A stretch of 64,000 nt of DNA from Mayamaea pseudoterrestris (GCA_027923505.1 BROI01000040.1:1-64000); one strand, 5' to 3'. Numbered from the stretch's first letter, positions 20,538 through 30,552 are shown. Notes: a model not told the origin generated them from the sequence alone. Made by a program: numbers and translations.

Positions 20538-21512
20538 ATGATTGAATCACTCGCGCTTCACCTTGGCTTTCCGGTTTCCGTGGATTTGCCGCACCCGTCG
20601 TCGCCGTCGAGCGTTCGCAGTCGTCGCAGTCGAAACAACAAGGACAAGAGTAGCAAGAGCAGCAAGTGCAGCAGCAGCAACAAGTCGACGCAGTCCTCGT
20701 CAACGACTTCATCCTATCATGCATTCACCAAGTCATCAGCGACTCCAAACTCTACTTCATCCAATTCTTCCTGTCACGCACTGGACTGGATGGATCACTG
20801 GACGCAGGCTAGCGATTGGTTTTCATGTGGCGGCAACAAGTACTATGCGAGCGAGGCTGATTCCGGAAGCATGTACGAGGAATGCAACTCCATCATGGTG
20901 CCGACAGCAATGAAGAATAAAAAGATTAGTAGCCGCAAGACGCAAAAGGCTTGCCGACAAGACAATCAGCAGCAACTGCGCTACCCGAGTTTGCACAAGG
21001 CGCATGTTGTCAAAAGCAGCAGCAGCCATCATGCAAACGCAACTACCAGCACCAGCAATCCAAAGAACTTCATCTTTTCCATGTTTAGCAGGGACGAACA
21101 CTCAACTAGCAGCAGCAGCGACGACCTTGACGTTTGCACCACGGCCACGACGGCGTCCATGCATTCCATCATGTCGTGGAACACGGTCCCCACGGCTGAT
21201 TCCACGAGCTTTCTCGAGGGAGTCTACTACCTAAATAGCAATGAAAGCAATGAAGTCGAAAGCAACGAGCAAAACTACTGGACCAAGTTTGTCAGTGAGC
21301 AGCAGCAGTATCGAGTTGGCGTTACTAAGAATAGACGAGTCTCGACGCCACAGGCAGCAACAACTACATCTACTACTGTTTCCTATTTACGACATACGCC
21401 ATCGATGCGCCGCTGCACCTCTGACCCAATGCAGGCCGCGCTGGACAATGCGCAGAGTGTGCAATATGATGTGTTCCCCGACTTGATGCCGGCGCAGCCG
21501 ATTGAGCAGTAA
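20538..21512 (+). CDS. Ser/Asn/Thr-rich protein of unknown function
   Basis: 324 residues from ATG 20538 (TTTACCATGATT). I recognise no family. The first 15 residues are hydrophobic (IESLALHLGFPVSVDL), then a basic Ser-run follows (residues 24-70, SRRSRNNKDKSSKSSKCSS), then Trp/Cys-containing blocks (ALDWMDHWTQASDWFSCGG at about 78-96; TFLEGVYYLN-like TSFLEGVYYLNSNES at about 222-236) spaced by low-complexity sequence. It ends YLRHTPSMRRCTSDPMQAAL, which resembles a phosphorylated or 14-3-3-type docking end. It is probably a disordered regulatory protein; that is inference. TATA-like or transit signals were not clear. Confidence 0.55.
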   Translation: MIESLALHLGFPVSVDLPHPSSPSSVRSRRSRNNKDKSSKSSKCSSSNKSTQSSSTTSSYHAFTKSSATPNSTSSNSSCHALDWMDHWTQASDWFSCGGNKYYASEADSGSMYEECNSIMVPTAMKNKKISSRKTQKACRQDNQQQLRYPSLHKAHVVKSSSSHHANATTSTSNPKNFIFSMFSRDEHSTSSSSDDLDVCTTATTASMHSIMSWNTVPTADSTSFLEGVYYLNSNESNEVESNEQNYWTKFVSEQQQYRVGVTKNRRVSTPQAATTTSTTVSYLRHTPSMRRCTSDPMQAALDNAQSVQYDVFPDLMPAQPIEQ

Positions 21513-21689
21513 TGACGAGGCGCTTTCTGAAAATGCTGCCTCGAAAACAAACTGTAAAAAATTTTACACTACAAAGATTAATATACAGTTGCAAATAAAC
21601 TTTTTTATTCATAGTCATGCATTAACCTACCGTAACACTATTACTCGTCGTTCATGACAAACACGTTTCATCCATTCATTCATCATTTA

Positions 21690-23087
21690 TCACTTTCGCT
21701 CCTCCACGAGACACGCCGCATGGTCCCAGCCCGCACTCACTTGCGTTACTCTCAAATGCTGCAAGGCTTCCACGAGTGCCGCTTGATTCGCCTGCTTGAC
21801 ACTTCCTTGCGCCAAGCATCCATTCTTACCCTTGCCAAAACTATACATGTATCCATCTTTATCGACTGCCAGCGTATAGTCATTCCCACACGACACTTTT
21901 ACAATCTGCGTATGCAGCAACTCGTTGACACGCACCGGCTCTAGATACAGTTGCATGCCCCACACAAACAACTCTCCTCCTTCCGTAATGCACGCGGCGT
22001 GGTTTTGACCCGCGCTCACTTGAATTACCTTGCGTCCGACCAATTCGTCCGCTTCAATCGGTTCCGGAACACTCTGCATGGCGTACATGTCCACCGCCAA
22101 GCCCAAGCCCGTGCCGAGCTGGCCCTTGTGGTTGCGGCCCCAGCCATATAGCACGCCGTCTCTGGTGAGTGCCAGTGTAAACGACTTGCCGCAGGCAATG
22201 GAAGTTATGTTGGAATTAACCGTCAGTAGTTCCACTGGTTCTAGATACAGTTGATCCGTCGTTTCAAAGTTGCCGAGTCGACCGTACGAACCCGCGCCGC
22301 AGCTCAGCACTTCACCTTCCGTGGTAAGTACCGTCAAATGCGACTCGCCCACGACGGCTTGCTTGGCATACACGCCATCCTCCATCAAGCTAGTCACCAA
22401 CTGAAACTCTTGATAGCTTTGAGCCGACCCCAAGCCGAGCTGGCCCATGCCGCGCAGGACGCTGCCGCCGAAGCCGCTGGTATACAGGTTGCCATGCGAG
22501 TCAATGAGGGCGGATGAATTGGCGCCGAGCGAAACGTTTGAGATTTTTAGTGGCGGCGCGTTGTTTGTATCACTACCTGTATCATTTTTATTTTGTATCA
22601 CCAATTCCTGCGGCTGCTCGACCGCACGCTTGTGACCCAGTCCCAGTTGACCATTCTTGTTGAGTCCCATGACGAAGCAGCGACCGCTGGTTGTGATCCA
22701 GGCCGTATCAGTGGCGCCGCAAACCAACTTGGCAATAGAATCAACGTGATCAATGTCATTACTACTATTTTCCATTGTCGTCATATTAAACGCTTGACTA
22801 TAGTCAACGTTGACTGGAACGTTGACGACTTCGTTACTGCCGCGTGACGTTTTGGGCAGCAACGACGACTTGCCCCACACAAAGAGGGGCGACAAGAGCG
22901 GCTGCTCGACGTCGTCCTCAAGTAACGGATTCTTCAAGTTATTCGTCGTTGTCGTTGCGGTTGACAGATACTTGCTTCCGCGTATATAATACCATGATGT
23001 TGCATTCACTGCTCGATTCTGCAAGGACGATTTGTAGCATGATCTGCGCAAGACAGCAGTGGTGCTGGTTCGAAGCGAAAGGAACAT
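21690..23087 (-). CDS. RCC1-repeat protein, probably mitochondrial
   Basis: 465 residues, one exon. The start (MFLSLRTSTTAVLRRSCYKSS) is Arg/Ser-rich without acids, as in mitochondrial presequences. From about residue 65 there are at least six RCC1 blades: LFVWGKSSL, CFVMGLNKNGQLGLGH, LYTSGFGGSVLRGMGQLGLG, VLSCGAGSYGRLGN, LYGWGRNHKGQLGTGLG, and MYSFGKGKNGCLAQG, each joined by VSxGxxHxxxLT-type strands. The set gives a seven-bladed propeller. The best functional guess is an RCC1L/WBSCR16-like mitochondrial ribosome or fusion factor. Plant UVR8-type is less likely because the Trp clusters are absent. The fold is firm; the role is inferred. Confidence 0.8.
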   Translation of the reverse strand: MFLSLRTSTTAVLRRSCYKSSLQNRAVNATSWYYIRGSKYLSTATTTTNNLKNPLLEDDVEQPLLSPLFVWGKSSLLPKTSRGSNEVVNVPVNVDYSQAFNMTTMENSSNDIDHVDSIAKLVCGATDTAWITTSGRCFVMGLNKNGQLGLGHKRAVEQPQELVIQNKNDTGSDTNNAPPLKISNVSLGANSSALIDSHGNLYTSGFGGSVLRGMGQLGLGSAQSYQEFQLVTSLMEDGVYAKQAVVGESHLTVLTTEGEVLSCGAGSYGRLGNFETTDQLYLEPVELLTVNSNITSIACGKSFTLALTRDGVLYGWGRNHKGQLGTGLGLAVDMYAMQSVPEPIEADELVGRKVIQVSAGQNHAACITEGGELFVWGMQLYLEPVRVNELLHTQIVKVSCGNDYTLAVDKDGYMYSFGKGKNGCLAQGSVKQANQAALVEALQHLRVTQVSAGWDHAACLVEERK

Positions 23088-23408
23088 GACTGCTTGATCG
23101 TTGCTTGCTAGCTAGCTTGCTTGCTTGCTTGCTATGAGTTGTAGATTGCGAGAATGATGCGACTATAAGGCGACTTGTCAAAGGTATGCTTGGCTGTTAG
23201 TCGAATGCAAGCAAGAAGGATTGCGTGACGGAATCGTCCGTGTGGTCGAGGAGCGGCGCGGCGCGGCGCGGCGCTGAACATAGTCGTAGCGGTACTCACA
23301 TTGATCATTCGTGCGAATACATACTATACGTTTCACCACTTCCATACAACAACCCAAAAGCGTCTACACATACCGTCGTTTAGTTACAGTATAGATGCAT
23401 CTAAAGAT
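23088..23408. repeat. Simple repeats between RCC1-like and NAR1 genes
   Basis: Holds a tetranucleotide run of TTGC/TAGC units at 23101-23133 and four GGCGC units at 23254-23274. It is the promoter of the RCC1-like gene and the 3' side of NAR1. No gene is seen. Confidence 0.6.
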
Positions 23409-25502
23409 TTACCACTGTATGTCTTTGACTGCTACTCCTTTGCCGGCGCCGAGTGTCAGTTGCATGGGTGGCACCTTGCGAAACGAAATGTGCATGTCGC
23501 GTGGCACGGCCAAGCTCGCGTCAGCGCCAGAAATAGTACCTTCGTCCAATGCAGTATTCAAATTCACAAAGTGTCTCCGCGCCGCCTGCAGGCGCGCTTG
23601 GGTATCGCGCGGAGCTTCGCGTCCGACACTGCCGGACCGCTGCATCATGACTTGACCACCGCCGTTCAAGCAACCCGACGGACACGCCATGGCTTCAATA
23701 TAGTCAAAGTTGCCACGAACTTTTTCCGAAATCGCTCGCTGCATGGTCTGCATGCCGTGCGCCATGGCGAACCGTAGCACGGGAGTGTAACTGTTGCTCG
23801 TGTCGTCGCTAATATCCACATTGACAGTGTACTCGCACAACCCACTGCTGCTATCCACTCTTTGATACAAGATGGCTTCGTAGTAGTCACGTTGCTGTCG
23901 ACGACTACGCGCGACGCGGGCACTCATGACGCCATCGTTGCTGTTCATTAACTGACTCGATGGTCGCCACGGAACGTGCGAAAGATGTACACCATACAAG
24001 TCGCGAGCGGCTCGCTTAAAAATGTAGTCGGCGTATCCGCCAGATGTGTACACGAATGGTGACGAAGGTAGTTGCTCCTGCTGCATGGTCCGTTCGTCTT
24101 GAATGTCCACTTTCATGACATCGTGTTCGCGCGTACTGCTAGTGATAAAGTAGCCACTACCAGTTAATGAAGCATCATGTTGCAGTCGTCGTTCCTGCAG
24201 CAAGCCTCTCAAACACCCTTTCCAGTCGGACGTTATCATCGTTGGTGATACCAGCGTCCGCGCCAAACGGAGCAGTGACGACTGCGAAACATTGCCAAGA
24301 GACGATATTACACTTGCTTGTTGCTGCTGAATCAATTGCTCCAAAAGCAGCTGCCAACACTCCTCCGTCGTAATCACCATGGTCTGAACCTTGCCGTCAA
24401 CGTGTTGCTCCGTCAAGCGACTAGCTTCGAGCTTTTTATCGTGGCATGGCATGACGGCCAGGTGAAACAAGTCGGGTGGGTGTTCGTGCATGGCAGCGTC
24501 TGCGTCAGTCGACTGGTCATGCATGACGACGTCATTCTCATCATCCTGCTTCATATCATGCATACTCATATCATGACTATCATTCACATCATTCAATATT
24601 TCATTCATGGCTTGCGCCGCCGCGCCAAAGGCAGACTTTGTGGTGGACAGCAGCGGCACGCAGTCGTGAGCATTCTTTTCCACCAAACACACCACCGCTG
24701 GACAAGTGGATGATATCGTAGTACGTGATGATGGTGATGCTATTGTAGTATTGATAGTTGTAGTACTTGTTGATTGCAGCGTTCCTTGCCTTGGTTTGTA
24801 ACGTTGCATAAACTCGCGCGCCGCTTCCTGCAGCGACCACTCCAGCGCCACGTTGCCGTCCAAAACCACGTCCACTTTCAGCAAACGTATGAGCAAGCGA
24901 ATCACTAGTTGCGTATAGTCGTCGTCGTCGTTTTCTTGTAACTCATGCGATTCACTGGTATTGCTACTTGCCGCCGCTGCATGTTGCAGCATCATGCGCA
25001 CCAAGTCGGCCACGGCGGCTGGAGAAACCGTCGCCACGACGACCAGTGGTTTCCTGCGTCGACTCGCTGCTTCATTATTGTCACCAGTATTAGTAGCAGT
25101 TTCATACTGCATCACGTTTCGCAGCTTATCGAGCGAGTGGCTCTCCAGCAGCACCGTTTCCGCCGTGGTCACGCAGCCGCTGCAGGCCAAGCAGTCGACA
25201 ATGGATGCCGTCACCTTGTTGCTGGCAGCAGGTGCAGTAGTACTTGTACTTATGGTATTGTCGACTACTGCAGCTGATTCATTATCATTTGTATTCGGCA
25301 ATACTCTTCGCCGTTGCCGTCGTTGCTTTGGAACAATGGCTGCACCGTCCGTCGCGCTGATGCTGGCAAGTGGCGGCTGATCACCCTGCTGTTCATTCTT
25401 TTCGTCATTCGCAGCGTACAAGGGATTCACGCAAGCCTGCGATGGACTCAAATAGTCGTCAACGTTGCTCAGCAGCACGGAGCCGCCGGAATTGGTAAAC
25501 AT
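23409..25502 (-). CDS. NAR1: NAR1 / CIAO3 cytosolic Fe-S assembly factor (hydrogenase-like)
   Basis: 697 residues, intronless. An N-terminal cluster site is present: Cys24 plus CLACSGC (Cys104, 107, 110). The Fe-hydrogenase-like body has LVVVATVSPAAVADLVRM, AVVCLVEKNAHDCVPLLSTTKS, HLAVMPCHDKKLEASR and MACPSGCLNGGGQV, which carry the Cys ligands of the second cluster. The protein ends DIQW; a C-terminal Trp is the known tail that docks Nar1 on the CIA targeting complex. It passes 4Fe-4S clusters to cytosolic and nuclear enzymes. The family usually has about 480 residues; the excess is Ser/Asn/Asp-rich filler at about 32-95, 140-200, 255-285, 320-380. All key residues are kept, so it should be active. 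Confidence 0.92.
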   Translation of the reverse strand: MFTNSGGSVLLSNVDDYLSPSQACVNPLYAANDEKNEQQGDQPPLASISATDGAAIVPKQRRQRRRVLPNTNDNESAAVVDNTISTSTTAPAASNKVTASIVDCLACSGCVTTAETVLLESHSLDKLRNVMQYETATNTGDNNEAASRRRKPLVVVATVSPAAVADLVRMMLQHAAAASSNTSESHELQENDDDDYTQLVIRLLIRLLKVDVVLDGNVALEWSLQEAAREFMQRYKPRQGTLQSTSTTTINTTIASPSSRTTISSTCPAVVCLVEKNAHDCVPLLSTTKSAFGAAAQAMNEILNDVNDSHDMSMHDMKQDDENDVVMHDQSTDADAAMHEHPPDLFHLAVMPCHDKKLEASRLTEQHVDGKVQTMVITTEECWQLLLEQLIQQQQASVISSLGNVSQSSLLRLARTLVSPTMITSDWKGCLRGLLQERRLQHDASLTGSGYFITSSTREHDVMKVDIQDERTMQQEQLPSSPFVYTSGGYADYIFKRAARDLYGVHLSHVPWRPSSQLMNSNDGVMSARVARSRRQQRDYYEAILYQRVDSSSGLCEYTVNVDISDDTSNSYTPVLRFAMAHGMQTMQRAISEKVRGNFDYIEAMACPSGCLNGGGQVMMQRSGSVGREAPRDTQARLQAARRHFVNLNTALDEGTISGADASLAVPRDMHISFRKVPPMQLTLGAGKGVAVKDIQW

Positions 25503-25897
25503 GATAATGGGAAAGAAGAAAATGGAATGGAACGAAGGGTGAATGGCGCGCGCCGCGGCGGCGCGGTTGCGTCACGCCGATGCGACATGAAGCGTGACTG
25601 AAAATGACAAGAATGATGGCACGGATCGATTGCTCGTTTCTCATTTTGGCAGTCCAAGACCCTTGCTCGCTATCTAGCATAAAAACGGTTGACAACAACA
25701 CTACTATTTTCTGAGTCACAAATTTCTTCGTGATTGTTCGACATGGAGTTTCTGCGCATCGCGAGAAAATGTCAAGCGACACGCTCGAGTCGCTCGAGTG
25801 ATTCATGTAAAATCTCATTTTCCGGAACGTCTTTTTTGGTTCACACCGAAATGCGTATCAAGACGGAACAATCTCGTTCAGAAACACTTGATGCATC
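25503..25897. other. Intergenic between divergent NAR1 and secreted-protein genes
   Basis: 395 bp shared by two divergent starts, so probably a two-way promoter. It holds two nearby GTCGCTCGAG/CTCGAGTCGC-like short repeats at 25785-25802. No gene is seen. Confidence 0.4.
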
Positions 25898-26668
25898 ATG
25901 GCTTGCTCTCGCGTTTGTAACGTTTGGAAATTAGCAGCAGCATTCTTATTGGCGTCGCTGGTCGTCCTTGGTCGGGTCGTGACTATCAATGCCTGCATGG
26001 ACGATGAGGAAGCAGAAGAGATCGATCTGGACAAAGAAGAATATGCAAAGGATGAGAATCCTGGTAGTGCCGATAATCTCGAGTCGCTCATGTGGCGTCG
26101 ACTACTAGAAACATGGCAGACGCAGCCGCCGCCGCGAAAAGATGATGATCGACCGCTACTCAAGATACAAGAGGAAACACTCGCCGAGGATAGCAACGCA
26201 ACGAACACTCTACCAACGCAAACATCACAAGGTGCATTGCCGCACACGCTCAAACTATGCATTCATCAGGAAAAGTGCACCAAAACGACAATGTACTGTC
26301 CCGACTGCACGCCCAAGTTCAACGTGACGCGCAAGATTGACCTCTTGCCCTATTTTGCAAACGGCAGCTGGGCGACGGCCGAGCTGTATCAGCTACTGTT
26401 GAACTACACGTTTGAAACGGCGCAGCACTTTCGAGTCATTCCAAGCGCCTGTCCATACGCGGATGCCAGCTTTTGCAACAACTATCGTCGCTACGAGGAA
26501 CGGAAGCATTATGCTGACGGAAGCGAGTCATCGAAATTCATCTTTTTGTACTATCAGGATTTGACCGACCATGAGCTTGTGCAAGTTGGATCGGAAGCCG
26601 AGTTGAAGCTGGCTCTTTTGCGCAACAGTGAGAGCAGTGTCAAAATTATGGCGTGCGTTGGATGGTAG
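25898..26668 (+). CDS. Secreted Cys-containing protein of unknown function
   Basis: 256 residues from ATG 25898. A signal peptide is clear: VWKLAAAFLLASLVVLGRVV then TINA/C (cleavage near residue 32). An acidic linker follows to about residue 110. The C-terminal globular part starts at LKLCIHQEKCTKTTMYCPDC, with a CxxxxC...CxxC pattern, and has five further Cys up to the end (ACVGW), so disulfides are expected. Potential N-glycosylation sites are at NVTR, NGSW and NYTF. I recognise no family. Its C-terminal sheet-like end (SESSKFIFLYYQDLTDHELV...) suggests a small folded domain. It lies between a divergent NAR1 and a cysteine-knot gene, which says nothing certain about its role. Confidence 0.6.
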   Translation: MACSRVCNVWKLAAAFLLASLVVLGRVVTINACMDDEEAEEIDLDKEEYAKDENPGSADNLESLMWRRLLETWQTQPPPRKDDDRPLLKIQEETLAEDSNATNTLPTQTSQGALPHTLKLCIHQEKCTKTTMYCPDCTPKFNVTRKIDLLPYFANGSWATAELYQLLLNYTFETAQHFRVIPSACPYADASFCNNYRRYEERKHYADGSESSKFIFLYYQDLTDHELVQVGSEAELKLALLRNSESSVKIMACVGW

Positions 26669-26989
26669 TAGCGCTTGTGGTTAGTTTTCTTCACTTAAAC
26701 GTATTTATGAATATAGGTTGAGTTGTGCATGCGAGACTGTAGGCCAACTGGCAAGTGATTTTGTAGACTATTATTGCTGACTTGTGACTGTAGTCAAAAT
26801 AAACGATATGGCCTACACTCATACCTGGTTGCGCGCCAGCTGCTCGCCCATGCTCCATCGTACAGTGTAGGCAAAATCGACCTACTTTTACGAAGAACAA
26901 AGTTTATGCGACGTGCCCTAAATTAAAGTTATGAGTTGCTTTTACTATTCCGTCGCATGTATTGCAGCAACACATTCATTCATGAAATT

Positions 26990-27591
26990 TTAGTCATAGC
27001 TGTTGTCGGGCTTGCAAGTGCCGTACGTTGCCGTCTTTGACGAGTAGACACAGTCCAAGTCGTCGCAGCAGTCATCCTCACTGACACACTGCGCTTCAAC
27101 CTGCTTGCACATCTTGCACTGTCAATTAATCGACAAAGGTGTTAAAATGAGTTACTGAATGATATGACAGGATTCATCGCGGGATGCCCAACTCATGCTT
27201 TACCGTCTGCGCAGCCTGGCAGCAAGGGTTCAATGGACTAACGTCGCAGTCTCCTCCACGACGGAAGAAGCGGCGGCACTGTTTGTCGAATTATATGCAA
27301 GGATGGTTAGTGAGTTAGTGTTAAATATCGTAACCATGCACCATGGACAACAAGCAAGTCGTGCAGAATTTATACTCACCGTCGTCGAGTACGACGAGAA
27401 CGTGCATGTCGCGTCAAGGTCGCAGCAGTCATCGTTCTCATCGTTGCAACTGGCTAGAGTTGCGACGCAGACGTCGTTGCTGTTGCCGGTGGTATCAAGG
27501 CTGTTTCCGTCAACATCGTTACTGTTGCTCAAGCGACGGTAGAGGTGCGTCAAAAGATCGGAACCCGCCTGCGGTTGGATGCACACGGCAT
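26990..27591 (-). CDS. Cysteine-knot-like repeat protein, multi-exon, 5' end unresolved
   Basis: Three exons in phase 0 on the minus strand: 27591..27380, 27278..27204 and 27118..26990, with GTGAGT/CAG and GTAAAG/CAG introns of 101 and 85 bp. Each exon border falls directly before a Cys. The joined product has three copies of a C-x(6-9)-C-x(5-8)-CC-x(4-5)-C-x(n)-C pattern: CVATLASCNDENDDCC..C, CRRFFRRGGDCDVSPLNPCC..C and CKQVEAQCVSEDDCCDDLDC..C. This spacing equals the inhibitor-cystine-knot (also dickkopf-like) layout, so it is a disulfide-rich, extracytoplasmic protein by inference. The frame is closed by TAA just 5' of 27591, so an upstream signal-peptide exon is needed; I could not find it. 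No family name is claimed. Confidence 0.6.
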
Positions 27592-28271
27592 CTTATCGGC
27601 GCAACGTCGAACACATGGGCTTGTGGAACATCGGCGAACGGTAGTTTATGCAGGACTTGAGCATGCAATAAGCGCACACAATGCTTTTATATCGAAATAG
27701 TTTGGAAGTTGAGCGAAGGAAAGGAACAGCCGTGCTGAAGTGTGAGTCATGGACGTTGTTTCAATTTGCCGCTATAGGATGGCGCGCTCTCGTTTATTTG
27801 TGCCTATGAATGTCCATTTATGCCTTTTGTTCGTGGATCATTCGTGCGGGCGATTTTGCACATGAATTATTAATATGCGATAGCGCGTGTAGGCGCGTGT
27901 CAAAGCGAATCGGGGCTATAATATGTAGAGAAGCTTAATCTCATCAAATCCATGAAGCTGCTCTCGTCATGCCGATGAATAGCGATAATAATATAGTGCA
28001 GCGCGGTCAAGGTTGATTCTGAGATCATGTAGCCTGGATTTGCTTGAGCAATGCTGGCTTACTTGGTTTTGTGAGATTTCATCTTCAACTAACAGCTTCA
28101 GCTTCCTACGTTTTGGTTCGACGACACACTACTCGTACGATTTTATCAGCCTGCAGCAGTGAAATTGAAATAGTAACATGCCTTTCAATTAAGTCAACAT
28201 AAATATGAGCGCTTATCACCAATCGTGAAGTGTGTCTTGCTGGTTTCGTCGCAATCATCCACTGCATCATT
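27592..28271. other. Intergenic, possible 5' exon of the cysteine-knot gene
   Basis: About 680 bp. A TATA-like GATATAAAAGC on the minus strand (27684-27694) lies 100 bp before the first recognised exon of the cysteine-knot gene. The missing first exon should be here but no clear signal peptide is visible. Confidence 0.35.
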
Positions 28272-29061
28272 CTACACATCAATTGAGTAAACATTTATGC
28301 CGCCATCTCCTCCACTCGGTACCCATGTTTGCTCCTTGTACCGGCGCGCCCACATTTGAAGCGTCGGCATGACGATTTCATCCGCATTCTCCTCGCCATA
28401 CAAGTCCATGGCGTCCCAAATAAAGTTGAGAATGCCCCAGAGCGAGTCCTTGTTCAAGCAGCGTCCGTCGCTCATACGACGCCCCGTGACAAAGATGTCT
28501 CCCGTCAAGTTTGTGTAGCGCGAAAGGCCCGACTGCAGCTCGCATCCCAAGTAAATGGCAGCGCTGTTTATAACATCATTGCGCATGCCAAAAATGCGGC
28601 CATTGGGCAAAATCTCATTCATTCTCGAATTGCAGTACATTTGAATGTCCCATCCCAGCAACCGACCAAATGGACTCGGCAATGGCGGACTCATCAAGTC
28701 ATTGCCAAAGGTATCCGCCGCCACAATTAGAATATCATCCGGCGTCGCGATTACATGCTGCACGAGCTTGTTGATCAATCCACTGCCTTCGCCTCGATCC
28801 ACATGAATGCAGATGCCCGTTGGATGCTCTTTGGCGTATTTGTAAATGTGCTTGTGCCATTTCCAATCCTGCGATTGATGCTCGCGCCCGCAGTACCAAA
28901 CTTCCTTGCAGCCAGCGCAGCGAAGGAGCTCGGGTTCAGTAGCAGCATCGTCCGATGTTGAAACATCCTTGGAAACTGGAAACAATGAAACAGTTAGGAT
29001 AATGACAGGCGCGAGGCAAGAAACCGCTAGTAACTGGATACCACTCAGTGGACTGGCTCAT
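28272..29061 (-). CDS. MYND zinc-finger protein, copy A (frame break near N-terminus)
   Basis: The frame from about 28985 to TGA 28272 reads LLRCAGCKEVWYCGREHQSQ, the second half of a MYND finger. A 190-residue C-terminal domain follows (FGRLLGWDIQMYC; LTGDIFVTGRRMSDGRCL), shared with copy B at 29683. The likely N-terminus is MSQSTEWYPV from ATG 29061, whose RACHYPNC matches RVCHLPSC of copy B. It lies in a different frame, and the two frames meet near 28990-28998 without a usable intron (only a 16-base GT...AG). So either one base is missing or added (mutation or sequence error) or an unseen splice is used. MYND fingers bind proline-rich partners; the C-terminal domain is unknown to me. Confidence 0.55.
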
Positions 29062-29682
29062 GATTCCACAAGATTATAAAGGCTGATATAGAGGTCCAAG
29101 AGTCCAAGCAGCAGCGGCTCAATTGTCATGGTGAAATGTGAAGTGCGAAGTGCGACGACCGAATCTTGCGAAGCGATGATCGACCGCTTCCCGCGATTGA
29201 ACGTCGTAGCGGTTTTATGAGTCGGTCTGCGTGCTGCAAATATTTTTGCCGCGATGCGAGTTTTGCGTCATTGGACGCGTTTCGCTTTGGAGCAATACTT
29301 TGGGATGCCTTCGTGGGCAACGGCACGACTCGGACGAAACGTAGTATGGATGTGACTTCGACAGTGGAGGTGCAATCAGTTGGAGTTCTTCCATCCGTTG
29401 ATGCAACCGTCCAATCATGCTGAAGAATTTTCTTGGCAGGCGATGGCGCCGAAGAAAACTTGATCAATCTCGCTAGAGAACTTTCCCGGTATGCGAAGCG
29501 TCGAAGAAAAATCTGAAGCAATCCATCGCATCAGTCGAGTATGCTCCAACGGACGTTACTTGCTTCGGAAAAAGCCACAGCGCTAGTCTTCGCTCTCGTC
29601 AAAATCGGCTCACGTCAATACTCTTGCAAACAAAACGACTACCCAACAGCAGCTACAAACAACAGCTACCAACAGCTTCGAC
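29062..29682. other. Intergenic between head-to-head MYND copies
   Basis: 620 bp forming the shared upstream region of the two MYND paralogues. A basic minus frame (29126-29521) has no family motif and is probably chance. Confidence 0.4.
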
Positions 29683-30552
29683 ATGGTTGGCATGTGCTCC
29701 CCTGGATGTAAATGCAACATGTCAGCTATCCAAAAAATGTCGGGCGCTCCAGTCACATTTCACCGTGTCTGCCATTTGCCGAGCTGCAACAAGGCGGAGC
29801 GCGAGCAGCAGGTGTTCGTTTGCCCGCAAAATAATAACGTCCACGTCGACAACTCGGTGGTAAACAATACTAATAGCCTCTTTCGATGCAGCAACTGCAA
29901 GGAGGTCTGGTATTGCAGCCGTGAGCATCAGAAACAAGACCGGAAGGCTCACAAGACGATTTGCAAACGTGTCAGCAATGAACATTTTTCGAATTGGATC
30001 ACCGTCCGCAAAAATAAGACTTTGAACAACTTGTTTAATGGGAACGAAGCAATGAACTTCTGTACTGCTAACTACCAAGATTCTTCGGAAATGACTGCCA
30101 AGAAGCTCGGCAATGATACTTTGGCCCGACCTTTAACCATTCCGTTCGCTGAACTTCTTGGATGGTCTGTGGAGATGTATTGCAGCACTACTTGCAATAC
30201 TTTCTCGGATGACGGATGGTGTACGGGAAATGCCGGAGAGCAGATTAATCGAATTGGTGTTCTCTTGGGTACCGACCCCAAAACGGGGCAATCGATGTAC
30301 CCGAACATTCGTGGCGACATTTATCTCTACGGCCGTCGTATCAGTGACGGTAGCGCAATGATGGACCAACATTTGTTTGGCATTGTTGCGTTCATTATTG
30401 AAGTCATGGCTCAGCTTTCGCAAGAGCAAAACAATATGATTCTCGATGATTGTGTCCTAGCCTACAAGGCGCAAGAATGGCAGTCGTCTCGTGTTAAGTT
30501 TTTTGATAATGGTATTTATGCAGCTGCTCCGCAAGAGTACACCAAGTTATAA
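29683..30552 (+). CDS. MYND zinc-finger protein, copy B (intact)
   Basis: 289 residues, one exon, from ATG 29683. Cys-rich start MVGMCSPGCKCNMS, then VCHLPSC (about 30-36), a linker, and FRCSNCKEVWYCSREHQKQD then HKTIC (about 68-95). Together these give the C-x-x-C / C-x3-C / H-x3-C layout of a MYND finger with a widened first pair. The C-terminal domain (about 140-280) has FAELLGWSVEMYCSTTC, MYPNIRGDIYLYGRRISDG and LFGIVAFIIEVMAQL, and aligns along its whole length with copy A. No catalytic SET residues are seen, so this is not an obvious SMYD methyltransferase. Head-to-head placement with copy A points to an inverted local duplication. Function unknown beyond protein binding by the finger. 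Confidence 0.75.
   Translation: MVGMCSPGCKCNMSAIQKMSGAPVTFHRVCHLPSCNKAEREQQVFVCPQNNNVHVDNSVVNNTNSLFRCSNCKEVWYCSREHQKQDRKAHKTICKRVSNEHFSNWITVRKNKTLNNLFNGNEAMNFCTANYQDSSEMTAKKLGNDTLARPLTIPFAELLGWSVEMYCSTTCNTFSDDGWCTGNAGEQINRIGVLLGTDPKTGQSMYPNIRGDIYLYGRRISDGSAMMDQHLFGIVAFIIEVMAQLSQEQNNMILDDCVLAYKAQEWQSSRVKFFDNGIYAAAPQEYTKL

Noticed and set aside
29126-29521. Basic 131-codon minus frame between the MYND copies
   Set aside because: No family features; it lies in what should be the shared promoter of two divergent genes.
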